Assembly: GCA_016165875.1 (NCBI GenBank)
Contig: JABBOT010000002.1
Span: forward strand, 33,324,997 to 33,388,996
Reading direction: 5' to 3'
Source of the DNA: Acanthopleura granulata
Taxonomy: Eukaryota; Mollusca; Polyplacophora; Chitonida; Chitonidae
Length of the DNA: 64,000 nucleotides
The stretch's first letter is position 1; each line of letters opens with the position of its first letter. Below, one piece after another: positions 10,901-23,300 of the stretch. A program made the translations under genes and the position numbers. The notes beneath the pieces were generated by a model. That model worked only from the letters and a program-made list of their open reading frames with translations, was not told the origin of the DNA and did no database searches.

Positions 10901-13900
10901 TTGTATTGTGCTGTGAGCCTTTCCTGTGTGTCAAACATTCTTCTGTTTCTCTTTCTGGTTATCTTTATTTATAGCTTTCATGTTTTTTCAGCTGTTGATA
11001 TTCCAGTGCTTCAGCCCTTGAAATGTTGTCCATTCAGCTTTGTTGGTATTGTTCAATATATGTAATTCGATATTTAATGTTAAGTCACATTCACACGGTG
11101 CAATTTGTTGTGAAATTGGCTGATCAAATAAAAATAGGACAAAATCGTATTTTATACGATACCTGTGTACCTTTTGTCCAAAATTGAATTGCCGTTGACA
11201 CGGTTTGGTTTAATTCTGCACGTGGGAAAATAATTTGTGCCATGTAAAGGTGGCTTACAGTAAATGTGATCTAAAATCTTGCAACAAATCATGCTTTCTC
11301 ATGCCTTATCATTAGAGCTACATACATGTACAGGGTAAAAACACAGACATATGTAGTGATAAGAACTGAAACTCGCTACATCTGTGTTGACATGGGTTTT
11401 GAGTTAGGTTCCTCGATAATGTGGCTCTTCTACAGATGTTCTTTTTAATTGCATTTGACCAGATTGGGGCATCTCCTAACCACTCCAAATAAGACTCATG
11501 CAAACTAAAGACTCATGCAAACTAACAACTTACGTTTTTTTGTTGTTCTTTGTTTGGTATTCTTTTCATGTTGTTGTCCACCTGTGATTCATTCTTGCGA
11601 TACACTCTGTGTTATGTTTATTGACTACACAAGATATTTTCACGAACTACTGGATCTTTTACCTGTGTACACAATTACTTACAAGTTTATGGAGAACTTG
11701 CAGTTTTATGTACCTTTTAAACATTAGGTCAAGAATGTTTTGTCTTGCTAAAATTTTTAGGCCAACAGGAATGGAACATCCATTTCTGGTATTGAAGCAA
11801 TATCTTCAGGTCATTTGGTGTGGAAATATTTTTGTATATATATGTAGACAATATGTATATACTTCTTTTCCACTGTGTTAGCTGTACAACATCTGTTGCC
11901 ATTTGTTTTCCAATTTGTAGACAGTATATTAAAATGCTTATATGTATTATTTCTGTTTTCACACAAATTTGTTAGACAGCTTTGATTCACAGTTTGTGAC
12001 CCAACTGGGTCACAAATCAAACATAGCCTAGGAATATAGGAACATAAAAACATGCTTGGAACAGTTGACCTTTACCAACCAGTGTAATATATAGGAGGTC
12101 AGCAGAGTTGGGAAAATAACCAGTATAAATGGGCTGCTAATGACCTATTTTTGTTAATTACAATAGTGGTCTGCAAGTGTGCCTAAGTATTGTAAAGTAA
12201 CTCAGTGGGTATTTACAACATTAAGGTTATTTTATACCTGCATTTGACATCAGTTTTACCTTACAGATGAATTTTATAGGAAATAAAGGTCATTAAATAT
12301 TCCCTTTGGTGCTAAATTTAACACACATTTTCGGTAAACTTTCACTCTACCTTCCAAACAAATGTTCAAACATCTTTGTAAGACGAAGAGAACACTCAGA
12401 ATGAACATATCTGTGCCATGTTCCAAGTTCTAGGTCAAATGCAGTATATCTATTGAGGTTTGTTGTAATACTGGAGCTAGATAGACTGTAGCTTGGTATA
12501 CGAGTGGATTCTCTATTGGCCCTGGGTGACATCACTTCATGCAGATGCCTCGGAGTGCGTATCAAATGGTTTTATGAAGTTTACTAGTTTGAAGACTTTT
12601 GCCACAGCACATACTCAATTCTTACTTTATGTGGAAGCCTAAAGATTACTGCTTACACTTTTGAGAGAATTTATTGAATCTTGCTTCGTTCACATGATGC
12701 AGCTGGTTTATCCAAGTAATAGACCTTTCAGTGTGTATTTTTGTGTCTCGATTTTCATTGCTTCCTTTTTTCTATATTTTATTCAGGTGAAATACAGTGT
12801 GTTACTGAAGGTTATGCGTGGCTCTAAATTGTGGTTGGTTTCGGGTGACAGGGCTACAGTGCATGAACTAATCATACTGTAACTGGTGCCAGACTGTCTT
12901 GAAGATACAGATGTCTGGATTATCTCCCCTGTACACATGTTATCTTTGTTCTGTTCTTGTTACAGAAAAGTTCCTTAAAGTTCATGAACCTTGAACCTGA
13001 CAGCATCTTTGCCAAACTTGGACAGACTGGGCTGATTTCATTTTCTGATTACCTGTTTCTGCTGACCGTACTCTCCAGTAAGTACTGTAGACATTGGTCC
13101 ATTTGTTTAATGAACAATGCTTCATAAACTCTACAATGGTAATGTTAAATTTACCTGTTGAGCTATCATTTCATCCATTTTGTTGTGCTTAGGAAATTCT
13201 TGATTATGACGTTAAGCAACAATCAGATATATAAATGAATTCTTTGTAGGGAAAAAAAGTGTGAAGTTAGCAGTGGCTATGTGTCCCATCCTGAATATAA
13301 ATACATTTATATTCAACACCCCAAACTGGGTTCCCACACAACTTTTCATTTTTAAGGTCCGCAGGATCAAATCCATGTGGCTATTGGTCTATTCTTAATC
13401 TGCATTGTGATCACAAGTGACATCCCTTATATTGTTCTTCCAAATTTTATTAACTTGAGACCAATACATGTACCATGGTTCATGGTATGCAGTGTGTTTT
13501 TATCAGATGGGAGGGGGTCATAGCTGACTGGTTAAGGCACTCTTGCATTTACTAGAATTCATGCTGTGGATTCACTTTTCAAAACTTCGTGGTTTACCCC
13601 AGGGACTCGGGTTTCTTCCACCCACAAAAAAACTGACTACCATCATATAATAAGTGAAAATATCTTGATTATGGCATTAAAAAATGCTGTAAAAATAAAA
13701 TAAATGTTATCTGTAATTATTCCTTTTATGATATTGTCTTCATCTCTGTACACAGCTCCAACCAGAAACTTCGAGATTGCCTTCCGAATGTTTGATTTCA
13801 ATGGAGATGGTGATTTGGAATGGACTGAGTTTGAAATGGTAAATTGCCTTCTCTATAATTGCCCTGTCAGGTTTTCAGCCCCCCTCTGGTATTGATTTTT

Positions 13901-16900
13901 GATATCAGTATCTTTCCAACTAACTGCAATCTGAAGTGTATCGATTGGGTTATTACATATAGAGTTATAAAGATTGGGCATTTGAGTGCTAGTTCATATG
14001 AATGGGCCCTAAACATGATCTACTGTACTTGTGAAAAGAGTAAAACTTCTGCTCCTGTGGGAGATCAAATATATTTGAGATATCCTACTAGGCTTGATGA
14101 AGGTATGTCCAAACTTCTGCAAAAACCAACCTGTATAATATGTCTAGTACTAGGGTGCTAATGGAGAGGGTAAAACACATGCTGGAAAGTGACTGTCATC
14201 ACAGGAGAAGGCTTTTTGTGTGTAATTCTCTGTATGTAGCCCATTAATGACATATATCTATTGCATTGATGGTGAAGAACCATGTCTTCCAAATCACTAG
14301 AAACACACTAGGCATTCATTTCAAACCCATCCCACCCCCACCTCCTCCCACCTTTAGAGTGTGTTTGGAGCATTGTGGTGCATTTGTGAAAATAAGCTGT
14401 AGACAACATTTGTGAGGCCAACTGGTTGGTCTGATCCTCATTAAGGATGAAATTAAAGATATGTATGCTACTTCCATTAAGGTGCGTCTTGGGCACTTTC
14501 AAGTGTATCACCAGTGGGAACATGTCAGTATGTTTGGTGGTTTACCCCAGGTACCCTGGATTTTTCCACCCTTTAATTTGATATCCATGGTATATATGTA
14601 AATATTGTTATATATTACATTAAACAGAGGTGATATAAGTCAATCAAATGGTAACACCTGCGTTGACAGGTAGATGACTTACTGAGGAAGCAGACAAGTG
14701 TTGGGATGCGTCATCGTGATCATTCCACCACTGGCAGCGTAGACAAGGGCATGAACTCCGGACTGTTTACCTACTTCTTTGGCGAAGATGGAAATGAGAA
14801 ACTCACTGTGAAAGAGTTTCTAGACTTTCAGAGAGGGCTTCAAAGTGAAATTCTTAAAATAGAGGTACACTACTGATAACACATGTTTTTATGACAGCAG
14901 AAAATCAGCTAATAAGGAATGAAAAGATATATAAAAAAAGCTTCATTAAAGCATAACAGTAGTGCTTGAAAAGTTTATATCATTTCCACCATGCCCTGAA
15001 GTATTAAAGACGTTTCTATAGTGATTTAGGCCCAGCCACACATGTAGCATACTGCATTGCTGTGTAAGTATATGACTTGTCACTTTGCTATTATCATTGG
15101 TAAAATTGGAGTTGTCATAAAACAAGAAATAAAATAAGATAAAACAATCTTTTTGTGAGTCACAGAAACTGGTAACTGTGTAAACGCCTGACCAGTGTTG
15201 ATGAAGTGGGGATTAACCTCAGCGACGTTGTTGTTGTACAGTTTGAGCGACACGAGCCAGTGGATGGGAAGATCACAGAGCGAGACTTTGCTGGCATTCT
15301 GGTAGCCTATGCAGGTTTCCCTGACAGCAAAAGGTTAAGGATGTTAAAAAGAGTGAAGAAGGCATATAAGGAAGACCCACAGGTGAGTAAAGGTAAATGT
15401 GGTGTTAGCACAGTGAGACCGAGTAATTGTAACGGGAATATAAAGTTTCCTCTTTCTCCCACAGTTAGTCCATCTAGTGACCAACATATCTGTATCTTTA
15501 CATGTTCAAAAAAGACTGGGAGAGAAATTAATATTTTGCTTTCATTAGTACTAATATCTGTTCCAATAATTAGAAGAATTATGGTAATCACTCCAAGTTA
15601 ACAAACAATCAAGTTTAGACGTATCAGCTGCTTCGCTGAGGCCTTACACTACTATGTTTATTATAATGACAAAGTATATGGTTGTGTTTTTAGGGAATAA
15701 CTTTCGAAGAGTTCATTAACTTCATGACATTTTTGAAGTGTATCAATGATGTGGACACTGCTTTGAGTTTCTACCATCTAGCTGGAGCTTCAATTGACCA
15801 GGGTGAGAACCATCAGATCAAATCTCAGTTTCAGCATTTTGCTATACACCCAGCTTTGAATTATTTGTGTGGTCTGACACGAAGTTTATAGGAGATCAGT
15901 GGGCGTCCATCAGCATGGCATACACGTTGATCTTGCTCTAAGCGTCATACTTATTGCTCTGTCATAACTTCATTGCCAGCATAAATGGTCTCTTGGGATA
16001 AAAACAAATTACTACTGTTATAAGTAATTTGTAGGATTTAAACTGCCATTGGCTTTTGATAGCCATTATTGGCGACCACATGGGAACTATATTTTCTGTG
16101 GGACTAGTGATTTCTTTTTGTTGTCACCAGAATGTCTATCTTCCATGTACTAGTATTTTCAGGCAGGTGTGTTTAATCCAATCTCTGACCTTGCTTTGTT
16201 CCAGTGACCCTGAAGCATGTGGCGAAGACAGTTGCTCATGTGAACCTGTCAGATCACGTGGTGGGTGTGGTGTTCACCCTGTTCGATGAGAACAGTAAGT
16301 CTTCAGTGAATCCTGTCTGTCTCTTACTTGACTTAACTTCATAGCAACTTATGTACTCTTCATCCGCAAATGATTTCCCATTGGTACACAATGGCAGAGT
16401 ATAAGTTAGGGTGTGATTTCAGTTCAGAATGGTTAACTGACTTACATTAATCTTTATAGACTACAATACTCAGTAAAAGTAAATGTCTCGTGTTTTGCAC
16501 ACCTGTTCGTGTAATGATACACTATTTGGTACACATTATTAGCGTAACTTCATGAAGATTTGTGTGCAAGGTACACATTAATGTACCTGTGCAAATTGAT
16601 ACATAATAATTTTGGAGAACATGGATTCGGCAGCGAGTTGCGGTTCTCCAGAAAGCCCATATTTCCCATTGGTGGCTTACGGAGGATGAAAATGTAGCGC
16701 TGATAGTATTGCTTTGATTCAGTCATCAGTACCAAGGGCAGTTGCGACCTATCGCTTGTGGCTGAGTTTAGATAAGATATGCATCAAGACTTGTGTGTGG
16801 AATTGATTAAGAATAGAAAGAGGATGAAAATGCTGTTTACTTTGATGGGAAAGGTGTGCTTGATCCAAGTTAACCGATCAGCTACTGGTAATTGTAAAGT

Positions 16901-17230
16901 ACAGGTTCAAGCCACAGAGCCGCGCTGGTTCAACTCATAAAACTGATCTCTCTCTGGCAGGTTTATTACTTGTGAGTATGCAGTAAAATACCAATCAAAT
17001 ATAAAACTAATAAGTACTTTTGCAGCTTTTTGACTTTGTAGCCGATTGTTAACACTGTGCGTGGTTTTCTTCCAGATGATGGACATTTAAGTAACAAAGA
17101 GTTTGTATCTGTGATGAAGCAGCGATTGATGCGAGGTCTGCAGAAGCCTAAAGACACTGGACTGGTCAAACTTATTGATGCAGTGTGGACATGTGCCAAG
17201 AAGTCTCAGAGCCAAACAACTTTAGAATGA
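4909..17230 (+). CDS. MICU1: MICU1, calcium-sensing gatekeeper of the mitochondrial uniporter
   Basis: MICU1 sits at the inner mitochondrial membrane and gates the MCU calcium channel. Eleven exons join in frame to 555 residues: 4909-5336, 6118-6271, 6952-7114, 8843-8880, 12966-13077, 13756-13838, 14670-14864, 15242-15382, 15694-15802, 16205-16294, 17076-17230. The N-terminus is basic and presequence-like. A hydrophobic segment (about 123-141) is followed by an acidic run and the polybasic [14 protein letters not shown] (181-194), the MICU1-type MCU contact. EF-hand loops are canonical at 312-323 ([12 protein letters not shown]) and 502-513 ([12 protein letters not shown]). [20 protein letters not shown] and GMRHRD are family signatures. 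Against human MICU1 (about 476 residues) the N-terminus is longer and the C-terminal tail differs. The polybasic site favours MICU1 over MICU2 or MICU3. Confidence 0.93.
7939..8040. repeat. Small foldback element in MICU1 intron 3
   Basis: 'ttggcttgtatggtt' near 7949 is matched on the other strand by 'agccatacaagccaa' near 8019-8033. The similarity extends to arms of roughly 35 bases around a central stretch of about 30. It looks like a short palindromic repeat. The family is not recognised. Confidence 0.5.
9330..9520 (+). repeat. Divergent tRNA-related SINE-like repeat (mollusc-type family)
   Basis: The segment has a B-box-like 'ggttcaaattcagct' at about 9356, then text resembling the widespread mollusc repeat ('tttaacgtcaaataaataga' at its end). 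It is an old copy with many substitutions, inside MICU1 intron 4. The borders are approximate. Confidence 0.45.
13515..13705 (-). repeat. Mollusc-type interspersed repeat, reverse copy
   Basis: Read on the minus strand, this matches the start of the 51205-51446 repeat: an A/T-rich lead, then 'tcacttattatatgatgg', corresponding to 'tcacttatacgacggcgg'. 'Gtggtttacccc' is another shared block. It lies in MICU1 intron 5, directly before exon 6. Confidence 0.55.
14520..14600 (-). repeat. Fragment of the same interspersed repeat family
   Basis: 'Ggtggtttaccccaggtac' followed by 'tttttccaccc' is shared with the copies at 13515-13705 and 63066-63139. It is a short fragment in MICU1 intron 6. Confidence 0.45.
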
Positions 17231-20139
17231 CTGATCTCGTTTGATGTCTGAATATGGAATGGTTTCTGTGAATGAAGTATACATGGATATTAATGGATGT
17301 TTGAATGCGTGTTTCAAAAATCTTGGAATGTTTATATTATTGGTTGTACATATATCTGTTCATGTATACCTATTTGTATGTTCCTGTTACCTGTGTGATA
17401 TATTAAGTGGGTAGGGATGAAGTTTTCTTATAAGCAGAGTACAAGTTTTAATATTGCAGTACCTTTATTTACACTCTTTTGTACATCTCAAAATAAGTAC
17501 GGTAATAGTTTTGAATACGGTAATGAATTGAGGGAATTCTTTCGGAATGATTTATTTTGTCTTAAAGAAGGGTGTACATGAAGCATCCTGTGAAACTTCA
17601 TGATAGAGATCCTGCAATTTTGTTTTGTATTTCGTTTACATGCCTGTTTGTTTACACAACATATGTATTTGTTTTCCTATGTATAAATGACACTTTGCAG
17701 ATTGCATCTTGTTGGTCCAGGTCCACTGTCCAGGTCTCATTTGTCGTGAACCCCTGTTTGTAATGTGGAATCATGTATTATTAAGCTCATCTTCACTAGA
17801 ACAGAGGCATGATCTTGTACAGTGTACAGGTTTCATGGTAGAACTTACCAGAGAATAAGTGAGATCATGGCAGCAGTATAAAACCACCCTTCACAAGCCA
17901 TGACAATAAGGGTGGAGTATCACAGCCACCAAAATCTTCTCTCTGTAATATCTACATCAACACCACATTGTCATTCCTGCTGCCTTATTGTTTGTGGTGT
18001 GGAATAAAAAAGGAAATTTCACTCATCCTGGCTTTGTGTTCAGTATGTAACCAGCTACTCTTGCAGTGATTTTAACACGTAAGTGACCGTCTTTCAGAAT
18101 AAATTTACGAAGTAGTTTACAAATGTGCTGGTACAGAGGTTCGAAATAACTCTGATACACTACAGCAAGACCACTTCAGGATAGGCTGTGGTGCATTTGT
18201 TCCCTGTTGACTAACTGAAGAAACAACAGGCCACTGATGTATTGTTCAACTGACCCTCAGTGACCCCGTTGAGATGGAATTCAGCAAAGCCTACAAAAAC
18301 GACTTGAACATCCACAGTATTTGGACTTCATAGACTCTTCCTGTGGCCAAAGAGCTGTTATCAGCTGATCACTCAAACAACTACAGTTTTTGTAACCTAG
18401 AGCATTCTTTTTGACTCAAGAATTTTTCACTTAGAAGAGTCAGTTTTATAGATGGTTGATACCAGATAGAAATTGGCAAGCTTCCTTAACAGTCGCTGCC
18501 AAAATCTCATTGGTCACTGGATTGATAGTCAAATCCAGCCAGTGTGTTAACCATCTGAGCCAGCAAGGCATCCAATAGAATTGATGAGCTCTACAATGAC
18601 ACTTGAATGTGACAAACCAAAATGTCCGAGCCTTTCAGTACATATTTCAGTGACCACCTTAAAAAATCTTCATTGAAAATTTGGCACAGACTCTCAGCAG
18701 ATTATTGGTTGGTGTTCCTGGCAAGTAGTAGCATTAAATGCTTACCTTCCTTTCTTGGTACTAAGCTCCCCAAAACTGAGAAATCTTCGTTGCAGATAAT
18801 ACGTTATGCACCAATAGCGACACTGATACTAATGTAAGATTTATCGTTCTCAATTAACTCTCCTTCTAAATGGCATGCAAATTTTCAAGGCGTCGATTTC
18901 TGAAGACATGTTTGTGTTGCAATAACTAAGCTATTCCATGTGGGAGCCTCAAATTCAATCATCATGTTCTGGGTTCAGATGTATTAGTAGTGGAAATATA
19001 CATGCAGGTAAGATGAATGTTTCAGAATGCTGAGTAACAGTAAGCCTAGTAAACTAAGTTATTGTGGAACACCTTAATACTCTTCTTTTTCACTTATACA
19101 ATGGCAGTCCGTTATATCGGTGAATGAAACTGGAGTGCATGTCGACCTGTGGAAAGTTAGTGACAATCTTTCCTAGGAATGAAGTGTAGATATTCACAAA
19201 ATCCACATTATCTGTCCAATATCTGGTCTCAGTGCAAGACATTACTGTAAAATTGAAGCCCTGTATTACCATAGAGAGTATACACTTTGAGATACATACA
19301 CCTGCTTGGCAAGTCTGATGTCTGTATTCAGGTTTTTGATTAAAAACTTAAACTACACAAAGGTATCACCGACACAATTTGATGTTCAATAATGATTGGT
19401 GTAATAATGACAGACTGACAGAAAGGTTGGTACACAGCCATGGATGAATAACATCCCTTTTCAGCTTTGATTTCATCATATCAATGTCTTCTTGTGTCAT
19501 ATTAATTCTTCAGTCTTGCTTCACAACAATCAGCCTTTAACTGATTAAATTAACTACTCGCGCTACCAGATCTTGACAGGGTATGCAGATGAGATAACCA
19601 GTTCAGGATCTCAATGCTGCATGCACATACTTTAAGCCATTCTCCAAGCTGTCTTAACATCTAGGCTTAAGACACTGGATTTCTTATTCCTGTCAAGTAC
19701 GTGTTTGTGCAGTTGGGGCGAACTATTTTTACTTTTCATTATTATTTTATCATGAAGTCACAAATGGGACAATTTTTCACTCAAAAATGTAAAATAACAA
19801 GTTTGTATGTGGAGATGTAAAATTATGGATGAGAAGGCGATCGAAAACGAGGAATCGTGTGATTTGCCTTACCCCTGGCCCTGTCCTAAATGACCTAATG
19901 TCCTTAATTTCAGTTTGGCATAACATTCTGTGCCCTCTTTGAGAACCACCACCATAAGATTGCAAGTGAAGAAGTCGCAACTGCAACTTCTTAAGTTCTT
20001 AAACACAGAGATGAAATCGTTCACTGAGCTAAATGTAGCGGGATCTACAAACACTACAGACAGACATAGACAATCCATATTTGAGAGGGCAGAACATCTT
20101 AAATATGAACTCACATTTATGATGTCAGTCAAAATGATA
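17231..20139. other. MICU1 3' UTR and convergent intergenic spacer
   Basis: About 0.75 kb after the MICU1 stop is probably 3' UTR, up to the polyadenylation hexamer at 18003. The rest separates the 3' ends of MICU1 and the hnRNP H gene. I see no open frame, tRNA or clear repeat here. Confidence 0.5.
18003..18008 (+). terminator. Likely MICU1 polyadenylation signal
   Basis: AATAAA is the first such hexamer I could find after the MICU1 stop codon, 773 bases downstream. The cleavage site has not been determined. Confidence 0.45.
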
Positions 20140-20145
20140 TTTATT
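20140..20145 (-). terminator. Likely hnRNP H polyadenylation signal
   Basis: The plus strand reads tttatt, which is AATAAA on the minus strand, about 250 bases after the hnRNP H stop codon at 20396. Confidence 0.45.
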
Positions 20146-20395
20146 TGTAAAATGGATGGAAATGAAATTCATAGGTGTAATACTTTATACACAACATGTC
20201 ACAAGTCAAGAGCAGCTTTTTGACTGGTGAAGTTCATACAAATCAAGAACTGCCACTGGACATCAGCAGATTGGCAAAAATAAAATTAACAGTCATGATG
20301 TACAACAGATCTTCATATCAACAGCCACAGTAAAAACTTAGGACATGGTTCCATAAAACATATAAAAGGTGGTCTCTAGAGTCACTGGTAAAGTA

Positions 20396-23300
20396 TTAGA
20401 AGGCTGTGTAGTTGGGATTTCCCATCAGGTTGTTGTTCATCCCCTGACCTCCCATGTTGCCCATGTTTCCCATATTTCCCATGTTTCCCATATTGTTGCC
20501 AAATCCACCTCCTCCTCCCATGTAATTGTTCATATTCCCTGAAAAAATAAACCAGAACAGATGAGAACAGAAAACAAATTACATGAGCATTGAACTACTT
20601 AGTTAAGTGACAGTTCAAGAATGTACTATATAAGTATGTTTTCAACATTAGTTCAGCCATATCAGTTGAGTTATTTTCTGGAGAAGAAAGCATCTGGCTG
20701 TCTTGTCAGTTTTTCAGTAAGCATGCAAAAAACAAATTCTACATGTACATGGGATACACATGGCCATTATTACTATGTTTTAACACTGCTAACTTTGACA
20801 ATAGCTCATAATTCAGCTCAGTTTTAGTATTTTATGTATATTTTTAACTTTAAAATTACGACTTCAAACCTTGATTATACTTGAGACATTAAGTCACAGA
20901 TGCCCTGAAGGCTTCCACATAAATTCCCTGAAACCTGGTGAAAGCCCACATGGGTTGGTTTGTTTCACAGCATAAAGATCCAGGTCTTGCACACTCAAAA
21001 CAGATATCTCACTTAGTGCTATCATATTTACATTGTTGCCTCAAAGAGCCACTGAGCGGTAGGGCTGGCTTACCTCCACCACCTCCCATGTTGCCTCCGA
21101 AGTTTCCACCACTGTTGTATCCACCTCCTCCCATATTCCCACCTCCCATGTTGCCACCACCACTACTGTTGTAGCCTCCGCCTCCCATGTTGCCACCTCC
21201 CATATTTCCACCCATTCCTCCGCCGCCGCCCATATTGCCACCAAATCCTCCGCCAGAGTTACCTCCCCCTCCCGGCCCCATGTCTCCACCAAATCCTCCA
21301 CTGTTGCCTCCTAGTCCTCCAGGTGTTGAGTTACAGAACAGCTCTATATACCGATGTTCTACAATAGATGTCAATACCAATACAGTTATGACTTTTACAA
21401 CATGAAACAACTTGTACACATGCTAAGCATAATAAAAAACATTCTTGACAGAATGAAGTCACATTTCATATATATTATATATACTAACCTTTAAAAAATT
21501 CCACACATTTCCACAAACATCATTACACGACCAACTTATCAACACTTAGCACAGCCTCTAATTTTGAATCAGGCAAAGATATTTCTACTCGTTTAAACAT
21601 ATTCTGTGCATCAGAATCAGAGAGATCCAACAAGATCCTGAGGTACATACGCATATTTGTCTTGTGTTTTTTCATGGCTTCCAGAGCATCCTGATGTGTA
21701 GCAAAGTCCACATTAGCTTCTCCTGTCGGTCGCCCGTTAGCATACAGCTCGAACTCTATTCTGACAGGCTTTAGAGGAGCAAAGAACTGAAATAAAGAAA
21801 ATATGAAATGTCATCTTCACCTCTAAGAGACACAAATCAAACAGAATATGATTGTGGCCCTTGATGGGCATAACACATTTGTCACAGGTAAAACAAAAAA
21901 TTATTGTGGGTATTTGGCCAGCAGTTTATTTGTCATCACTGTTTCATGCTGTAATGAAAAAAGATTTACTTCTATGATGCCTCAGCCTTGTAGGGGACAA
22001 ACTCGGCAAAACCCAATGGGAACCATCATCCTTTGCCATGAATTTGACAAACCTGGGAGGCCAGGCTGAACTAGTGAGGGGTGGCTGGCAGACGTTCCCA
22101 CATACAACCTGAAAACAAGCCAGCACGAGCAGGACTTAGCCCACAGCGACCGCATAGGTGACAGGCTCATGGGTCATAACATGCACTAGTGCGTTAACCA
22201 CCCTGGCCACAGAGGCTACCATCACCTTAAACTTAACATACACCTATAAACTCCTCTCCTATTTCTTGGATCCATTTCATCAAAGGATAGGATATGGAAT
22301 TCAAGACAGTTGGGTCTGAGGTGTAGATCACTGACCTCACAGATATCTGCATCAATGGCCTGGAATGGCAGCCCCCTCATGTGCACTGAGTGACCTGTGA
22401 CACTGGAATGTGTGCTGCCTGGCATCAGGCCACGCGGCCGCTGCATCATGCTCTGCTGCTGCTGCTGCTGAAATCGGCCCCGCTGTGGCGAGTTCATCTT
22501 CCCACGACGATTGCCACCAAATCCCCCGGCGTATCCACCGCCAAAGTCCTCGTAGTCGTCGTCATAGTAACCTGCTGACAGTAAATGCAAGAGTAATAAA
22601 CATCCATCCAAAACATGTCCCTGTAGGACTAGTCTACCTTATTTACATCACCAAAATGACTGCTTCACAGGGACCAGTCTACTCAGTTCTTATGTTCTGT
22701 TTTATGATGTTGTCTTTCATTCTATGTTTTTCAGTTATCTCTGGACATGCACTGGGTATTTATATTTCTCCTGACAAAAGAAACACTGACTTCAAGAATA
22801 CACTGTCTACCTTTTCCCATGAGAAAGTAACTTTCAATGCAGTTTATGTACCTTTTTAATTTGACAAAGGAAAAAATTAAGAAACTGTCTACACAGAATA
22901 ATGCTCTTAGAATATGCTTGAACAACCATCTTGCCAATTCTCACCAAGGTTGAAGGATTACAGTGTATATAACATTCTTCACAAGTGATCCCACAACCCC
23001 CACCAACATACACACAGGATTTTGGATTCCAAAGATACTGCCAAGTGCTCCGACATTACCTTTGACATTTCTGCCCCGCCCACGGCCGTAGTTGCCCATG
23101 CCTCCCATTCCGCCCGGACCACCTCCTCCAGCATTTCCTCCACCTCCCATCATCCCGCCTCCTCCCATGCCTCCGCCGCCTCCCATGTTGCCCATACCCA
23201 TGCCTCCGAACCTCTCGTTACGATCATACGGCCCTGGACGATTCATGCCACCCATACTGTTCCGGAACCTTGGCTGGCCAACTGCTACATAAGCCTCCTG

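Noticed and set aside
21041..21405. Proline-rich and other open frames overlapping the glycine-rich hnRNP H exon
   Set aside because: They are shadows of a low-complexity Gly-rich exon read in other frames; the hnRNP H frame has family motifs and correct splice sites.
23092..23292. Second proline-rich open frame on the plus strand
   Set aside because: It is antisense to the GGM-rich exon of hnRNP H and comes from composition only.
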